Origin: Planctomycetota bacterium
GTDB taxonomy: Bacteria > Planctomycetota > PLA2
Length of the DNA stretch: 64,000 nt
Assembly (NCBI GenBank): GCA_021776735.1
Contig: JAJFFH010000006.1
Span: 24,655 to 88,654 of the forward strand
Direction of reading: 5' to 3'
Below the pieces are notes generated by a model. The model was not told the origin of the DNA. It worked only from the letters and a program-made list of their open reading frames with translations, and did not search any database. Each line of letters starts with the position of its first letter. The first letter of the stretch is position 1. The translations under genes were made by a program, and so were the position numbers. Below, piece after piece: positions 1 to 9,080 of the stretch.

Positions 1-141
1 GACGTCTCTTTGTCGCAGTTCGTCCCTGAGCGACATCTTGGCGATGACACCGATCCTGTGCGATCCGGGGGCGGGGCGATAGGACGCCGGCTCGGCACGG
101 ATCGCCGTCGCGAGTGAGACGAGAGCCAAAAGGAGTTTCAT
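1..141 (-). CDS. N-terminus of a secreted protein, truncated by the window edge
   Basis: Reading the minus strand from an ATG at 141-139 gives 47 codons that stay open to the window edge. The first 16 residues (MKLLLALVSLATAIRA) look like a signal peptide with an AxA-type cleavage site, followed by EPASYRPAP. The function is unknown because only the start is present. Its start overlaps the start of the divergent M3 peptidase by two bases. I see no strong ribosome binding site for it, whereas the peptidase has AGGAG, so one of the two starts may be misplaced. Confidence 0.5.
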   Translation of the reverse strand, partial: MKLLLALVSLATAIRAEPASYRPAPGSHRIGVIAKMSLRDELRQRDV

Positions 142-1900
142 GAGATTGCAACCCGGCGATTCGCTGCAGGTTCCTTACCATACGGCCGTGATCACGCGCA
201 CGCCCGACATCCCGCTGCCCCGGTTCGATTTCGTGCCGGCCGGTTTCGATCCGGCCGACAAGCAGGCGCTGTCGGCGATCATCGATCTGCTGTTGGCCCT
301 GCCCCTCGATTCGGCGGACGATCTCCGCTTCTTCGTGCACTCCTGGAGCGAGGTTGGCGCGCGCGTGGCCGGAGAGTGGGCACGGCGGCGCATCGCGATC
401 TCGTGCGACACCGGCGACGAGGACATCCGCGAGGCGGACCGGTTTTTTCAGTCCGAGATCGCGCCCCACTGGGAGGCACTCGATCAGCGGCTGCGCGAGC
501 AGTTCCTGGCATGTCCGCACGAGGTCGAGGAGTTCTCCGTGCTCGTGCGCAACGAGCGCGGCGCGGCGGCGCTCTACCGCGAAGAGAACACGAAGCTCAA
601 GGCCGAAGAAGCGGAGAAGAAGAGCGCGTACACGCGGCGTTGTGGATCGATCATGGTCGAGCTCGACGGCGAGACGATCACGCGTGCGCAGGCTGCCGTC
701 CGCTTTCAGGATCCGGACCGCTCCGTGCGCGAGACGGCGTGGCGTGCGTACGCGGCTGCGATGAACAGTGCCGCGGACGACTTCGACGATATCTTCGACG
801 CGCTCCTCGGTCTGCGCCACAAGATCGCGCGCAACGCGGGCCACGACGACTTTGTCAGCTATCGTTTCGCCGAGCTGAAGCGCTTCGACTACGGGCCCGC
901 GGAGTGCGAGGGCTTTCACGCCGCCGTCGAACGGGTCGTGGTGCCCGTCGTCCGTGAACTCAACGAGCGGCGGCGCGAGCGCCTCGGCGTCGAAACGCTG
1001 CGCCCCTGGGACGCGCAGGCACCGTTGTCGGACCACGCGCCGGCCCGGCTCTTTACGAATCAGGACGAGTACGTCGCGCTGGTCCAGCGGGTGCTGGAAC
1101 GCATCGACCCGTCGTTTCAGGCCGACTTCGACATCCTCGTGCGCAACGGCACGCTGGACCTGATGACGCGCCCCGACAAGGGACCGGGCGGTTTCAACTG
1201 CGCGGTCGAGGACATCGGCATCCCGTTCATCTTCTTCAGCGCCGCCGGCACGTGTGCTGACCTGCGCGTGCTGTTTCACGAGGCGGGCCACGCGTTTCAT
1301 TCGCTGGCCGTTCGCGACCGGCCGGTGCTTGCCTACCGGCACGCGCCGATCGAATTCGCCGAGATCGCGAGCATGGCCATGGAGGAGTTCTCGTTCGAGA
1401 ACCTCGAAGGGGTGCTGGAGCCCGAAGAACTTCGCGAAGCGCTGCTGCAACAAGACTCGTCCACGCTCAGCATGTTCACGACGATCGCCCGCGGCGACGC
1501 CCTCCAGACCTGGTTCTATAAAAACCCCGGCCACACCCGCGAAGACCGCGCGGCCAAAAAACGCGAAGTCGACGAGCGATTCAACACCGGCGTCGACTGG
1601 AGTGGCTTGGAAGACATCGCCGTCCGTGGCTGGCAATGGCCTCCTCATCCGTTCGTCCATCCGCTGTACTTCATCGAGTACGGCATCGCGCGCCTCGGCG
1701 CACTGAAGCTGGGCCGCCTCTACAACGACGATCCCGCCGCCGCGATCGCCGGCTACCGGCGCGCCTTGGCGCTAGGCGGCTCCAAGTCGTTACCCGAACT
1801 CTTCACCGCCGCGGGCATAGACTTCGCCATGGACGAAGCCGCATTCAAGACCGTCGTCCCGCCGCTACGAGAGCGCATTAACGCCCTCATGGAAGGCTGA
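140..1900 (+). CDS. M3-family zinc metallopeptidase (oligoendopeptidase F-like), copy 1
   Basis: Encodes 586 aa, the usual length of cytosolic M3 oligoendopeptidases, which cleave short peptides. The zinc motif HEAGH lies at residues 380-384 inside LFHEAGHAFHSLA, and the downstream EIASMAMEEF segment supplies the expected third zinc ligand. No signal peptide is visible, so it is probably cytoplasmic. The start at 140 is supported by AGGAG six bases upstream. A full-length paralogue lies at 7208-8953. An exact copy of the dispersed 11-mer falls in the coding sequence near the C-terminus and encodes EDIAVRG, where the paralogue reads EERRNA. Confidence 0.9.
   Translation: MRLQPGDSLQVPYHTAVITRTPDIPLPRFDFVPAGFDPADKQALSAIIDLLLALPLDSADDLRFFVHSWSEVGARVAGEWARRRIAISCDTGDEDIREADRFFQSEIAPHWEALDQRLREQFLACPHEVEEFSVLVRNERGAAALYREENTKLKAEEAEKKSAYTRRCGSIMVELDGETITRAQAAVRFQDPDRSVRETAWRAYAAAMNSAADDFDDIFDALLGLRHKIARNAGHDDFVSYRFAELKRFDYGPAECEGFHAAVERVVVPVVRELNERRRERLGVETLRPWDAQAPLSDHAPARLFTNQDEYVALVQRVLERIDPSFQADFDILVRNGTLDLMTRPDKGPGGFNCAVEDIGIPFIFFSAAGTCADLRVLFHEAGHAFHSLAVRDRPVLAYRHAPIEFAEIASMAMEEFSFENLEGVLEPEELREALLQQDSSTLSMFTTIARGDALQTWFYKNPGHTREDRAAKKREVDERFNTGVDWSGLEDIAVRGWQWPPHPFVHPLYFIEYGIARLGALKLGRLYNDDPAAAIAGYRRALALGGSKSLPELFTAAGIDFAMDEAAFKTVVPPLRERINALMEG
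1615..1625 (-). repeat. Dispersed 11-mer, exact copy
   Basis: CATCGCCGTCC followed by GT inside the M3 peptidase gene, translated as DIAVR. Confidence 0.75.
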
Positions 1901-1920
1901 TGATCTCGGAGGAAGCGTAC

Positions 1921-1931
1921 GGACGGCCGTG
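1921..1931 (+). repeat. Dispersed 11-mer, variant copy
   Basis: GGACGGCCGTG differs at two positions, but the conserved flanks GCGTAC before it and TTTTC after it are present. It sits 20 bp past the stop of the M3 peptidase gene. Confidence 0.55.
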
Positions 1932-1980
1932 TTTTCGAGTTCGGCGCCGCACCCATTAGCCTGGTCTGGTCACGGCGTGG

Positions 1981-2526
1981 TTACAGCCGTGACCCCCGTG
2001 CTTTGTCCAGCGCCTCGATGGCCTCGTAGATGAACTTCGTGTTCGTGGCGTTGAACCCCACGCGGTTTCCGATCGTCTTGTCGGCCCAGGCGCGGGCGCT
2101 TCCGCCGTCTTGATCGAACTCCTGTGACATCGCGGCCCAATCACACACCATCTCGATCAGATCGACTTCGGTCATGTCGTTGGGATCGTCGTGGAACTGA
2201 TAGTGGTGTCGGTTTGTCGTTACGTGGTGCTCGATCGCAAGGCGGACCTGTTCTTCGACTCCGGAGGGATACGCGAACGATTCGCCGTTTCGCCGGCAGC
2301 GGTGGAACTCCGTGAGCCAGACGTACGGTACGCGCTCGTTGGGTCCGAACTTCGAGGCATCATGGACCCTCGCACGTGCGAGGAGCTCGTCACCGTGGTC
2401 CGTTGTTTCCGCGAGCAGGGTCAAGTTCGCCGCAACCCGCGCGATGTGCTCGCGGGTTCGAACCTCGTAGGCGCGAATCATCTCCGCGGTCGGCTCGAGC
2501 GGATATTCAGCGTCGTGGTTCGTCAT
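1981..2526 (-). CDS. DUF5662-like protein
   Basis: Encodes 181 aa. The visible signature is HDASKF (near residue 54), then a histidine-rich EHH...NRHH segment and an acidic DLIEMVCDW stretch, the pattern I associate with DUF5662 proteins of bacteria and phages. The spaced His/Asp residues resemble an HD-type metal-binding helical protein, but no reaction is established. No signal peptide or membrane segment is seen. It lies alone on the minus strand, converging on the M3 peptidase gene. Family assignment is from memory of the motif. Confidence 0.65.
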   Translation of the reverse strand: MTNHDAEYPLEPTAEMIRAYEVRTREHIARVAANLTLLAETTDHGDELLARARVHDASKFGPNERVPYVWLTEFHRCRRNGESFAYPSGVEEQVRLAIEHHVTTNRHHYQFHDDPNDMTEVDLIEMVCDWAAMSQEFDQDGGSARAWADKTIGNRVGFNATNTKFIYEAIEALDKARGSRL

Positions 2527-2618
2527 GGAGGTTGGGCCGCTCCTGCGGCTCGTCCTTCCCGAGTCTATCGCATCCTCGATTTCGCCGAGGCCGTTCGTCG
2601 GTAGTAGCGCGCGGCTTG

Positions 2619-3083
2619 CTAGCCAGGCTCTTCGCCACGTCGGGCCCGTAGCTCGTTGAAGTGCCCGGGAAAGGTCACCAGCACGCCTGACACGCCGTCC
2701 TGCACCCGGCGGTTCGTCGATACGGTGTAGCGGGCGAGTAGTCGCTGGCCATCGTCGATGAGGATGCCCTCACACGGCGTGCCACGGGTCAACAGCGCAT
2801 ACGCCGCGAGTGCCGTGGCCTCGAGTTGGTAGGCACGCAGCCCAGCATCGCCCCATGCCGTGCGAGTGGACAGGAGGAATCGATAGCGCGAGAAGTCGAT
2901 GCCAAGGTCGTCCTCGTACTCGCACGTGTGAAGGGAGAGCTCAAGCTGGAGATAGCGAGAGTACAGATCCTCCGCGTTGCCCTCGTAGGGTTGTAGATCG
3001 ACACCGAGGGTCGAACTCACCACGCGCCCGACTTCAACGAGGCTCCCGGGGGCATTGAACGCGAACTCGACGGTGTGACTCAT
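2619..3083 (-). CDS. Hypothetical protein, 154 aa
   Basis: I do not recognise this protein. It starts MSHTVEFAFNAPG, is acidic in its middle (CEYEDDLGIDFSRY) and has no signal peptide or membrane helix, so it is probably cytoplasmic. It lies 39 bp downstream of the DUF389 gene on the same strand, so the two may be co-transcribed. Codon use matches the neighbours. Confidence 0.6.
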   Translation of the reverse strand: MSHTVEFAFNAPGSLVEVGRVVSSTLGVDLQPYEGNAEDLYSRYLQLELSLHTCEYEDDLGIDFSRYRFLLSTRTAWGDAGLRAYQLEATALAAYALLTRGTPCEGILIDDGQRLLARYTVSTNRRVQDGVSGVLVTFPGHFNELRARRGEEPG

Positions 3084-3122
3084 GCGTGCACTGTGCTCTC
3101 TCTTCGGTCCCGACCGGGCTCG

Positions 3123-4163
3123 TCAACCGCGTCCCAGCGCCACTATCAGGACCAGCAGGACGAGTAGGACGCTCCAGGCGATGACGGCGCGGCGGCTGGC
3201 GCGTCTGGCCTTGTCTTTTTCCCACCAGGTTCTTGGGCTTACGCCGGTGCAGAGGAACGTGGCGACGGCGGCGAGGTTGACGCAGATGATGTTCATCGCG
3301 AGCAGCAGCAGGGCGCCGCCCGCCGGTCCGAACCGTCCCGCGCCGACCATGAGGCCGGCGACGACGAGCGGCGGCATCAGCGACACCGCGACCATCACGC
3401 CCACGAGTCCGGCGGGGGCGCCGGCGGTGAACGCGAGTGCGCCTGCGCACCCCGCGGCGAGCGCGAGCACGACATCGGCGATCGAGGCGGCGGTACGCGA
3501 CACGATCTCCGGGTTGTCTACGACCGGGAGCGCGAGTCCCAGGATCGTGGCGAAGGCAAAGGCGAGCAACAGTCCGGTCGCGTTGGTGCGCACCGACCGT
3601 TTGGCGAGTTCGCGATCGCCCAGGGTGGTTGCCAGCGCCAGCGCCATGTTCGGGGCGAGCAGCGGGGCGATGACCATCGCGCCGATGATGACCGCTACGC
3701 TGCCGCGAAACAGGCCGATTGCGGCGACGATGGCCGCGAGGATCGTCATCGCGAGATAGTCCGTATCGACGCGCGTGCCGCTCTCAAGTGCGGCGAGGAG
3801 CTCCTCCCGACCGACGCGTACGGACGGCGATGCTTTCTTGGCGGATTCGCCGTTGCCGTTCTCGATCGCTCCCGTGCTGTTCTTGTGCTCGTCCTCCGGC
3901 CCGGGTTCGGGTTCCTTCGGGCGCGGCAGGGTTGCGTGCACGTTGAGCAGCACGACGCGGAAGTCCTCGCGGCCGTGAAACTGACGCTCGAGCGCATCCA
4001 TGACCGATTGTGCGTTGCCGGCATCGACAAGAACGCGCAGGACCACGCGCTGGTCGTGCCCGGGCTCGGTCCAGACGTCGTGGACCTCGAGCCCGTCGAG
4101 CATCTTTCGCACGGCATCCTTGCGATCCGCGGGAACAAGAATGTGGACAAGTCGGAGCGCCAT
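3123..4163 (-). CDS. DUF389 family integral membrane protein
   Basis: Encodes 346 aa. The N-terminal ~90 residues form a soluble ACT-like domain (LRLVHILVPADRKDAV...). After a charged linker, a membrane region from about residue 130 contains the DUF389 hallmark GAMVIAPLLAPNMALALAT. At least five further hydrophobic helices follow. The family is widespread and of unknown transport function. A dispersed 11-mer falls in the low-complexity linker and encodes ASPSVRV, a place where the protein can tolerate change. Probably co-transcribed with the hypothetical gene downstream. Confidence 0.85.
   Translation of the reverse strand: MALRLVHILVPADRKDAVRKMLDGLEVHDVWTEPGHDQRVVLRVLVDAGNAQSVMDALERQFHGREDFRVVLLNVHATLPRPKEPEPGPEDEHKNSTGAIENGNGESAKKASPSVRVGREELLAALESGTRVDTDYLAMTILAAIVAAIGLFRGSVAVIIGAMVIAPLLAPNMALALATTLGDRELAKRSVRTNATGLLLAFAFATILGLALPVVDNPEIVSRTAASIADVVLALAAGCAGALAFTAGAPAGLVGVMVAVSLMPPLVVAGLMVGAGRFGPAGGALLLLAMNIICVNLAAVATFLCTGVSPRTWWEKDKARRASRRAVIAWSVLLVLLVLIVALGRG
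3822..3832 (+). repeat. Dispersed 11-mer, exact copy
   Basis: GCGTAC precedes and CTTTC follows. It lies in the interdomain linker of the DUF389 gene. Confidence 0.8.
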
Positions 4164-4184
4164 TTTGGTGGGAACGTCGCCGGA

Positions 4185-5060
4185 TCAGCGGTCGTCGTAG
4201 CCGTACGGATCGTCGTAGCCGTACGGAAGCTTCGGATAAGGCAGGCGATCCGCGGCGCGGATTTCGGGTAGGGCCACGGCGGTGCCGAAGTAGTCGATGT
4301 CGATCGTCTTCTGTTCGAGCGCGGCGAGGACGTGAATCAGATCCGCGGCGCGCGCGCGCCAGGAGTAACGGATTTCCGCGCGGATACGGCCGGGCTTTTG
4401 GGCGCGTGCCTGAAACCAGCCGGCGATGTCTTCGGCCTGGATCCACTGCTTCTTGCGTCCGACGCGGAACTCCGCTTCCGTGGGAACGGTCATGGCGCGT
4501 GGCGGCTGGCCCCACGTGTGTTTGCGTTCTCCGGCAGGTCGGATCTCGATCCGGTAGCGTGGCGGCGGTTTTCCCTCGAAGACACGTTCCGACATGCCGC
4601 GAGCCCGCGGAAGCCAGCCGTGAACCGCGCCTCCTCCGGCGGTCGCGAACCAGACGCGTCGCACCTTGTGGGACGCGAGCTCCGCGAGCAGGAACTGCAC
4701 ATGCTGGACCGGAGCGTCGGGATGCACGCGCAGGAGAAAGTCGAGCTTGGACACCCGCGTTCGCGCCGACGTCAGTTCCAGAGGATGGTCCTTTGCGTGC
4801 TCGGTGACCGCGCGTTCGACCTCGGAGCCGAGATCCTTGAGGGACAGCGGCGTCGTGCCCGTATCGGCGCCGGCGCGCAGTTCGCCCTCGTCGCTGAGCG
4901 AGATCACAAAGGGCGGGGTTGTGAACTTGCGCTTCGGCGCATCGACGTCGGGAAGTGTGGCGACCTTCCCCGACCCCCCGTTCGAGTCGGCGGCGTCTTT
5001 GGAGCAGGCCGTCAACAGCGGTAGGGCGAGGGCGAGCGACAGGATACGCATGAAGCACAT
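4185..5060 (-). CDS. Probable lipoprotein with ExbD-like segment
   Basis: Encodes 291 aa with a lipobox-type signal (ALPLLTAC, Cys at residue 19), so it should be anchored to a membrane outside the cytoplasm. A second in-frame ATG at 5051 gives a more typical signal (MRILSL) and may be the true start. The segment HPDAPVQHVQFLLAELASHKVRRVWFAT resembles the periplasmic domain of ExbD/TolR proteins, but the usual N-terminal membrane helix is replaced by the lipoprotein signal. The C-terminus has a YGYDDPYGYDD repeat. The start lies within about 15 bp of the upstream gene's stop, which suggests an operon with the HEAT-cyclophilin gene. The ExbD relation is inference. Confidence 0.6.
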   Translation of the reverse strand: MCFMRILSLALALPLLTACSKDAADSNGGSGKVATLPDVDAPKRKFTTPPFVISLSDEGELRAGADTGTTPLSLKDLGSEVERAVTEHAKDHPLELTSARTRVSKLDFLLRVHPDAPVQHVQFLLAELASHKVRRVWFATAGGGAVHGWLPRARGMSERVFEGKPPPRYRIEIRPAGERKHTWGQPPRAMTVPTEAEFRVGRKKQWIQAEDIAGWFQARAQKPGRIRAEIRYSWRARAADLIHVLAALEQKTIDIDYFGTAVALPEIRAADRLPYPKLPYGYDDPYGYDDR

Positions 5061-5065
5061 CGTAG

Positions 5066-7183
5066 CTATTTCACGATTTCGGCGCGCCGGATGATGTCGC
5101 CGACGCGGATGCGGTCGATCGTGTCCAGACCCTCGACCACGTTGCCGTAGCCGGTGTAGCGCTCGTTGAGCGGGCGATACGAGGTGTGCATGACAAAGAT
5201 CTGGCAGCCCCCGTCGTCCTTGCGGCTCTTGGGCATGCCCAGCGCGCCGCGGACGTACGGCAGTGGACTGATCTCGTCGGGGACAAACCAGCCGGCGTGT
5301 CCGGCGCCGGTGCCGCTCGGGTCGCCGCCCTGGATCACGAAGTTCGGCACGACGCGGTGAAACCTCGTCTCGTTGTAGACCCCGGCGTGCGCCGCGAGAA
5401 ACAGGCTGACTGCGTGCGCGGGAGCCACCTCGGCATCGACCGCGACCGTGAACGAACCCGCGGACGTGCGGAACCGGATCTTGGGCGCATGCTCACGGAT
5501 GTGTTGGGCCAGAATCGTGATTTCCCGTTCGTTGAGCCAGTCGCTTTCGCCCTTAAGCTCGATGCCGAACAGGGGTTCGGTGGGCCGCGGGAGTCCCTTG
5601 TAGTCGTTGCCGAGATCGCGGCCCCTCTTGAGCAGCACGCGCGCCTTGTCGCGGACGAACGCCGACGGGTCGGACTTCGCGGTCTTGTCGAGCCAGGCGG
5701 TCATCCGCTTTTTGGTCTTGTCGCCCAGCTTGAGCTTCTTGTCGCCGAGCAACTCGACGAAGCCCTCGATGAGCGCCAGGCGCGCGTCGATCGGCGTTGT
5801 GGCGCCTTCTTCGGCAAGAAAAAGCGCGTCGTCATATCTCTTGTCGAGCCGGCGCTTGACCACGAAGCCGATGACAGCGGCAACCACGCTCGGGTCATCC
5901 GATGCGAAGCTGACGTTCACGAGTTCGTCTACGTCGGATCCCTTGCGCTCGCCGAGGTTCTCGAACAGCGCGACCGTGGCGGTCGGGTGCGCGACTTCTG
6001 CGGCGATGAGCGCGTCCCCGAGCTTGCGGGCAAACAGGTGACACAAGACCTCGGCGCGCTCTCGCACAGCCGCGTCCGGGCCCCAGTTCAGGCTCTCGGC
6101 GATGCGCCAGGCCGAGAAGTCGCCGGTGCGCGCGACTTCGACCGCGAGCACGAACCGGAGCCGCACGTCGCGCTCCCTGGCGAACGCGTCCTGAAGCGGC
6201 GCGCGCTGTTTTTTCTGTCCGAGTGCCTCTGCCGCGAGTTGACGCACTTTCGGATCCTTGTGACCCAGCGTGCGCGCGAGCGCCGCATCGACGTCTTTTC
6301 CCTCGCGTGGCGTGAGGATGCGCCAGATCAGGCCCTGCACGACGCGCGGATCGGGATCGTCGACGAGTCCGAGTAAAACGGGCCAGTCCTTCTTCGCGAG
6401 GCGCTTCGGGAGCAGCACGCCCATTGGGCGCAGTCCGGCCATGCGCTCCTCCGGGTCGCCGCTCGATAGCCGCGGCGTGAACGCCGCCGCAAGGGAGGCA
6501 TCGCCGTCCCAGGGCTGTTGGTTCTTGGTTTTTTCAGCCCGCAGGCCATGGGCCATGAGCCAGCAGGCGAAGTCCGCCGCCGCGCGCACCTCGGGTTGTT
6601 TCGCGTCGAGATGGGCGATCGCCGCGACGAGATGGGCGTGGGCGCGCGCGCGTCCGAGACCGACCAGCGCCGCCTCGCGCACGTCGGCGGACGGATGGCC
6701 GAGGAGCGGCGCGAGGGCGGCGCCGGTGCGCGGATCGGGGCACCAGCCGAGCGCGGCGGCGGCGGTCGCGGCGAGGCTTGGGTCCTTTCCGTGGGCGACG
6801 ATCGCCAGCGGCTCGTAGAGCGCCTTCGCGCGCGCGATGCCGGCGGCCCAGATCGCGAGGCGGCGTTGCGGTTCGGTCTTGTCCTTCACCAGCCTGGCCA
6901 GCAGCGTGTTCACGTCGGGGCGGTCGCCGATTCGGCCGAGGGCGCGGATCGCGAGGGAGCGGGCCAGCGCGTTCTGCCTTGGGGCGAGAAGCGGCGCGAG
7001 GTCCGCGGCCGGCCCGCGGCGCAGCTCGACGCGTAGCACGAGCGCGCGTGCCTCGAGCGCGCGTGCCTCGAGCGCGGCGTCTGGCTCGGCGCGCGCCAGC
7101 GGGACGGGGAGTGCCGCGAGGAGGACGAGCAGGAGTGCCGGCGGGAGCTGCGAGGTCTTGGAAAACTCGGCGTGGGAATGCAT
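5066..7183 (-). CDS. Secreted HEAT-repeat protein with C-terminal cyclophilin-type prolyl isomerase
   Basis: Encodes 705 aa. A signal peptide ends near residue 33 (ALPVPLARAEPD). Residues ~40-500 are helical HEAT-like repeats (KVRQLAAEALGQ, DVREAALVGLG and similar). The last ~150 residues form a cyclophilin domain: TRFHRVVPNFVIQGGDPSG carries the catalytic Arg and Phe, and YTGYGNVVEGLDTIDRI closes the fold. It likely assists folding of secreted proteins, with the repeats acting as a scaffold. Its start is 24 bp from the divergent start of the second M3 peptidase, so both promoters must fit or overlap in that space or lie inside the genes. Confidence 0.85.
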   Translation of the reverse strand: MHSHAEFSKTSQLPPALLLVLLAALPVPLARAEPDAALEARALEARALVLRVELRRGPAADLAPLLAPRQNALARSLAIRALGRIGDRPDVNTLLARLVKDKTEPQRRLAIWAAGIARAKALYEPLAIVAHGKDPSLAATAAAALGWCPDPRTGAALAPLLGHPSADVREAALVGLGRARAHAHLVAAIAHLDAKQPEVRAAADFACWLMAHGLRAEKTKNQQPWDGDASLAAAFTPRLSSGDPEERMAGLRPMGVLLPKRLAKKDWPVLLGLVDDPDPRVVQGLIWRILTPREGKDVDAALARTLGHKDPKVRQLAAEALGQKKQRAPLQDAFARERDVRLRFVLAVEVARTGDFSAWRIAESLNWGPDAAVRERAEVLCHLFARKLGDALIAAEVAHPTATVALFENLGERKGSDVDELVNVSFASDDPSVVAAVIGFVVKRRLDKRYDDALFLAEEGATTPIDARLALIEGFVELLGDKKLKLGDKTKKRMTAWLDKTAKSDPSAFVRDKARVLLKRGRDLGNDYKGLPRPTEPLFGIELKGESDWLNEREITILAQHIREHAPKIRFRTSAGSFTVAVDAEVAPAHAVSLFLAAHAGVYNETRFHRVVPNFVIQGGDPSGTGAGHAGWFVPDEISPLPYVRGALGMPKSRKDDGGCQIFVMHTSYRPLNERYTGYGNVVEGLDTIDRIRVGDIIRRAEIVK
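6499..6509 (-). repeat. Dispersed 11-mer, core only
   Basis: The exact 11-mer without the extended GT..GC flank, encoding DGDAS in the HEAT-cyclophilin gene. It could be chance. Confidence 0.4.
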
Positions 7184-7207
7184 CGCCCGGAATTGTAGCC
7201 GGGCGGT

Positions 7208-8953
7208 ATGCTACGCGCCGTGGGTGCGATGCAACTGACGACAAATCCCGATATCGGTGCGCCGGTGCGGACGTTTCTGTGTGGCGAGTTCGAGGCGCTC
7301 GATCCGGCCGACATCGCGCAGATCGAGCGGGCGACCGAAGCGCTTTTGAAGCGCGACGTGAGTGGACTCGTGGAACTCGCGGCTTGGCTCGACGCCTGGG
7401 GCGAGCTGCGCAGTTCGGTTGCGGGTGCCCGAGCCCGCCGGACGATCGCGTTCGATCGGGCGACGGCGCGCGACGACCTGCGCGAGAGCGCGCGCGAGTT
7501 CGACGTCGACGTGCTTCCGGTCTGGGACCGGTGTGAGGACAGGCTGCGGCGCCGCTATCTCCAGTCTCCGTACGCCGACGCGCTTGGTGCTGGGTACGCG
7601 GTGTTTCACCGCGACTGCGCCTCGACGGTGGAGTTGTTTCGGGACCAGAACGTCGCCCTGCAGGCGCGCGACCGCGAACTGGTCCAGGACTGGCGCCGCA
7701 TCCAGGGCGGGATGGTGGTGTCGCTGGACGGCGAAGAGAAAACGATGCAGCAGGTGGGACTGGTCCTGCGGCAGTCCGATCGCGACGCCCGTGAGCGAGC
7801 CTGGCGCCTGGCCGCGAAGCGGCGCATCGACGAACGCGAGCACATCGACGGGCAGATGGACGAGCTTGTGCGCCTGCGCCACGAGTGCGCGCGCAACGCG
7901 GGCCACGCCACGTACCTCGACTACCGGTTTGCGGACATGCTGCGGTTCGACTACGGGCCGGACGACTGTGTGCGATTCCATGACGCCGTCGAACGCATCG
8001 TGGCGCCCGTCACGCGCCGTTTCGGGGCGAAGCGCCGGGAGGCCTTGGGACTCGACGCGCTACGTCCCTGGGACGTGGCCGTGCCGCTCCGCTCGCAAGG
8101 CACGCTCTTCGACACCGAGGAGGAGCTGCTCGACCTTGCCCGGCGCCTGTTTTTCGCCGTCGACCCGTCGTTCGCCGCGGACTTCGACGTGCTTGAGCGC
8201 AACGGCATGCTCGATCTGATGTCGCGTCCGGGCAAGGCGCCGGGCGCGTACAACTACGGCATAGCGGACATCGACGTTCCGTTCATCTTCGGCAACGCCA
8301 CCGGCGGCGCCGACGACCTGCGCACGCTGCTTCACGAGGGCGGACATGCGTTTCACTCGCTCGCGTGCCGCGGCCAGCGCGTCGCGAGCTACCGGCGCGG
8401 CCCGCCCGAATTCAACGAAGTCGCCAGCATGGCCATGGAGCACCTGTGCCGGGACCGGTTCCACGAGGTTATGCCGGCTGAACTCGCGCGCGCGCTCGGC
8501 GCCGGGCACATCGAGCGCGTCCTCCAGGGGCTGACAGCGGTCGGCGTGATCGACAGCTTCCAACACTGGCTCTTCACCACGCCGGACGCCGATGCGTCCG
8601 CGCGCGCCGACAAGTGGGTCGAGTGCCAGCAACGCTTCAGCCCGGACACGGACTGGAGCGGTCTCACGGAGGAGCGCCGCAACGCGTGGCAGCGCATCCC
8701 GCACCTCTTCTCGCACCCGGGCTACTTCATCGCCTACGGCATCGCCCAGATCGGCGCGCTTCAAGTCTGGCGCAACGCGCAAGAAGACCACGGCACGGCG
8801 GTCGCGCGATACCGGGAAGCACTCGCCCTCGGCGGCTCCCGCCCCCTCCCTGACCTGTTTCAGGCCGCGGGCGCCCGCTTTGCCATGGACGAAGAAGTCC
8901 TGAACGACCTCGTCCCGGCCCTGCTCGGCCAGCTCGACGCGTTCGAGGTCTGA
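7208..8953 (+). CDS. M3-family zinc metallopeptidase, copy 2
   Basis: Encodes 581 aa and aligns with the 140-1900 protein along its whole length. Shared blocks include RHECARNAGHATYLDYRF, RPWD near residue 280 and a C-terminal GSRPLPDLF. The zinc motif is HEGGH in place of HEAGH, again followed by HSLA. The NEVASMAMEHL segment gives the third ligand. An internal ATG at 7229 is an alternative start, as no clear ribosome binding site precedes 7208. It is likely cytoplasmic and peptide-degrading. The two copies are separated by five minus-strand genes. Confidence 0.9.
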   Translation: MLRAVGAMQLTTNPDIGAPVRTFLCGEFEALDPADIAQIERATEALLKRDVSGLVELAAWLDAWGELRSSVAGARARRTIAFDRATARDDLRESAREFDVDVLPVWDRCEDRLRRRYLQSPYADALGAGYAVFHRDCASTVELFRDQNVALQARDRELVQDWRRIQGGMVVSLDGEEKTMQQVGLVLRQSDRDARERAWRLAAKRRIDEREHIDGQMDELVRLRHECARNAGHATYLDYRFADMLRFDYGPDDCVRFHDAVERIVAPVTRRFGAKRREALGLDALRPWDVAVPLRSQGTLFDTEEELLDLARRLFFAVDPSFAADFDVLERNGMLDLMSRPGKAPGAYNYGIADIDVPFIFGNATGGADDLRTLLHEGGHAFHSLACRGQRVASYRRGPPEFNEVASMAMEHLCRDRFHEVMPAELARALGAGHIERVLQGLTAVGVIDSFQHWLFTTPDADASARADKWVECQQRFSPDTDWSGLTEERRNAWQRIPHLFSHPGYFIAYGIAQIGALQVWRNAQEDHGTAVARYREALALGGSRPLPDLFQAAGARFAMDEEVLNDLVPALLGQLDAFEV

Positions 8954-9080
8954 GATTCCCGGAGAGAGGTTTGGGGAGGTGCCGGAACCCCTTTGCCGGT
9001 ACCGACTTTAGCGTCCACGCCGCATAGCCGATCACTCATGGAATGCCGCCGCGATACCGCGCGCGGCCCTTGTTCATCCT

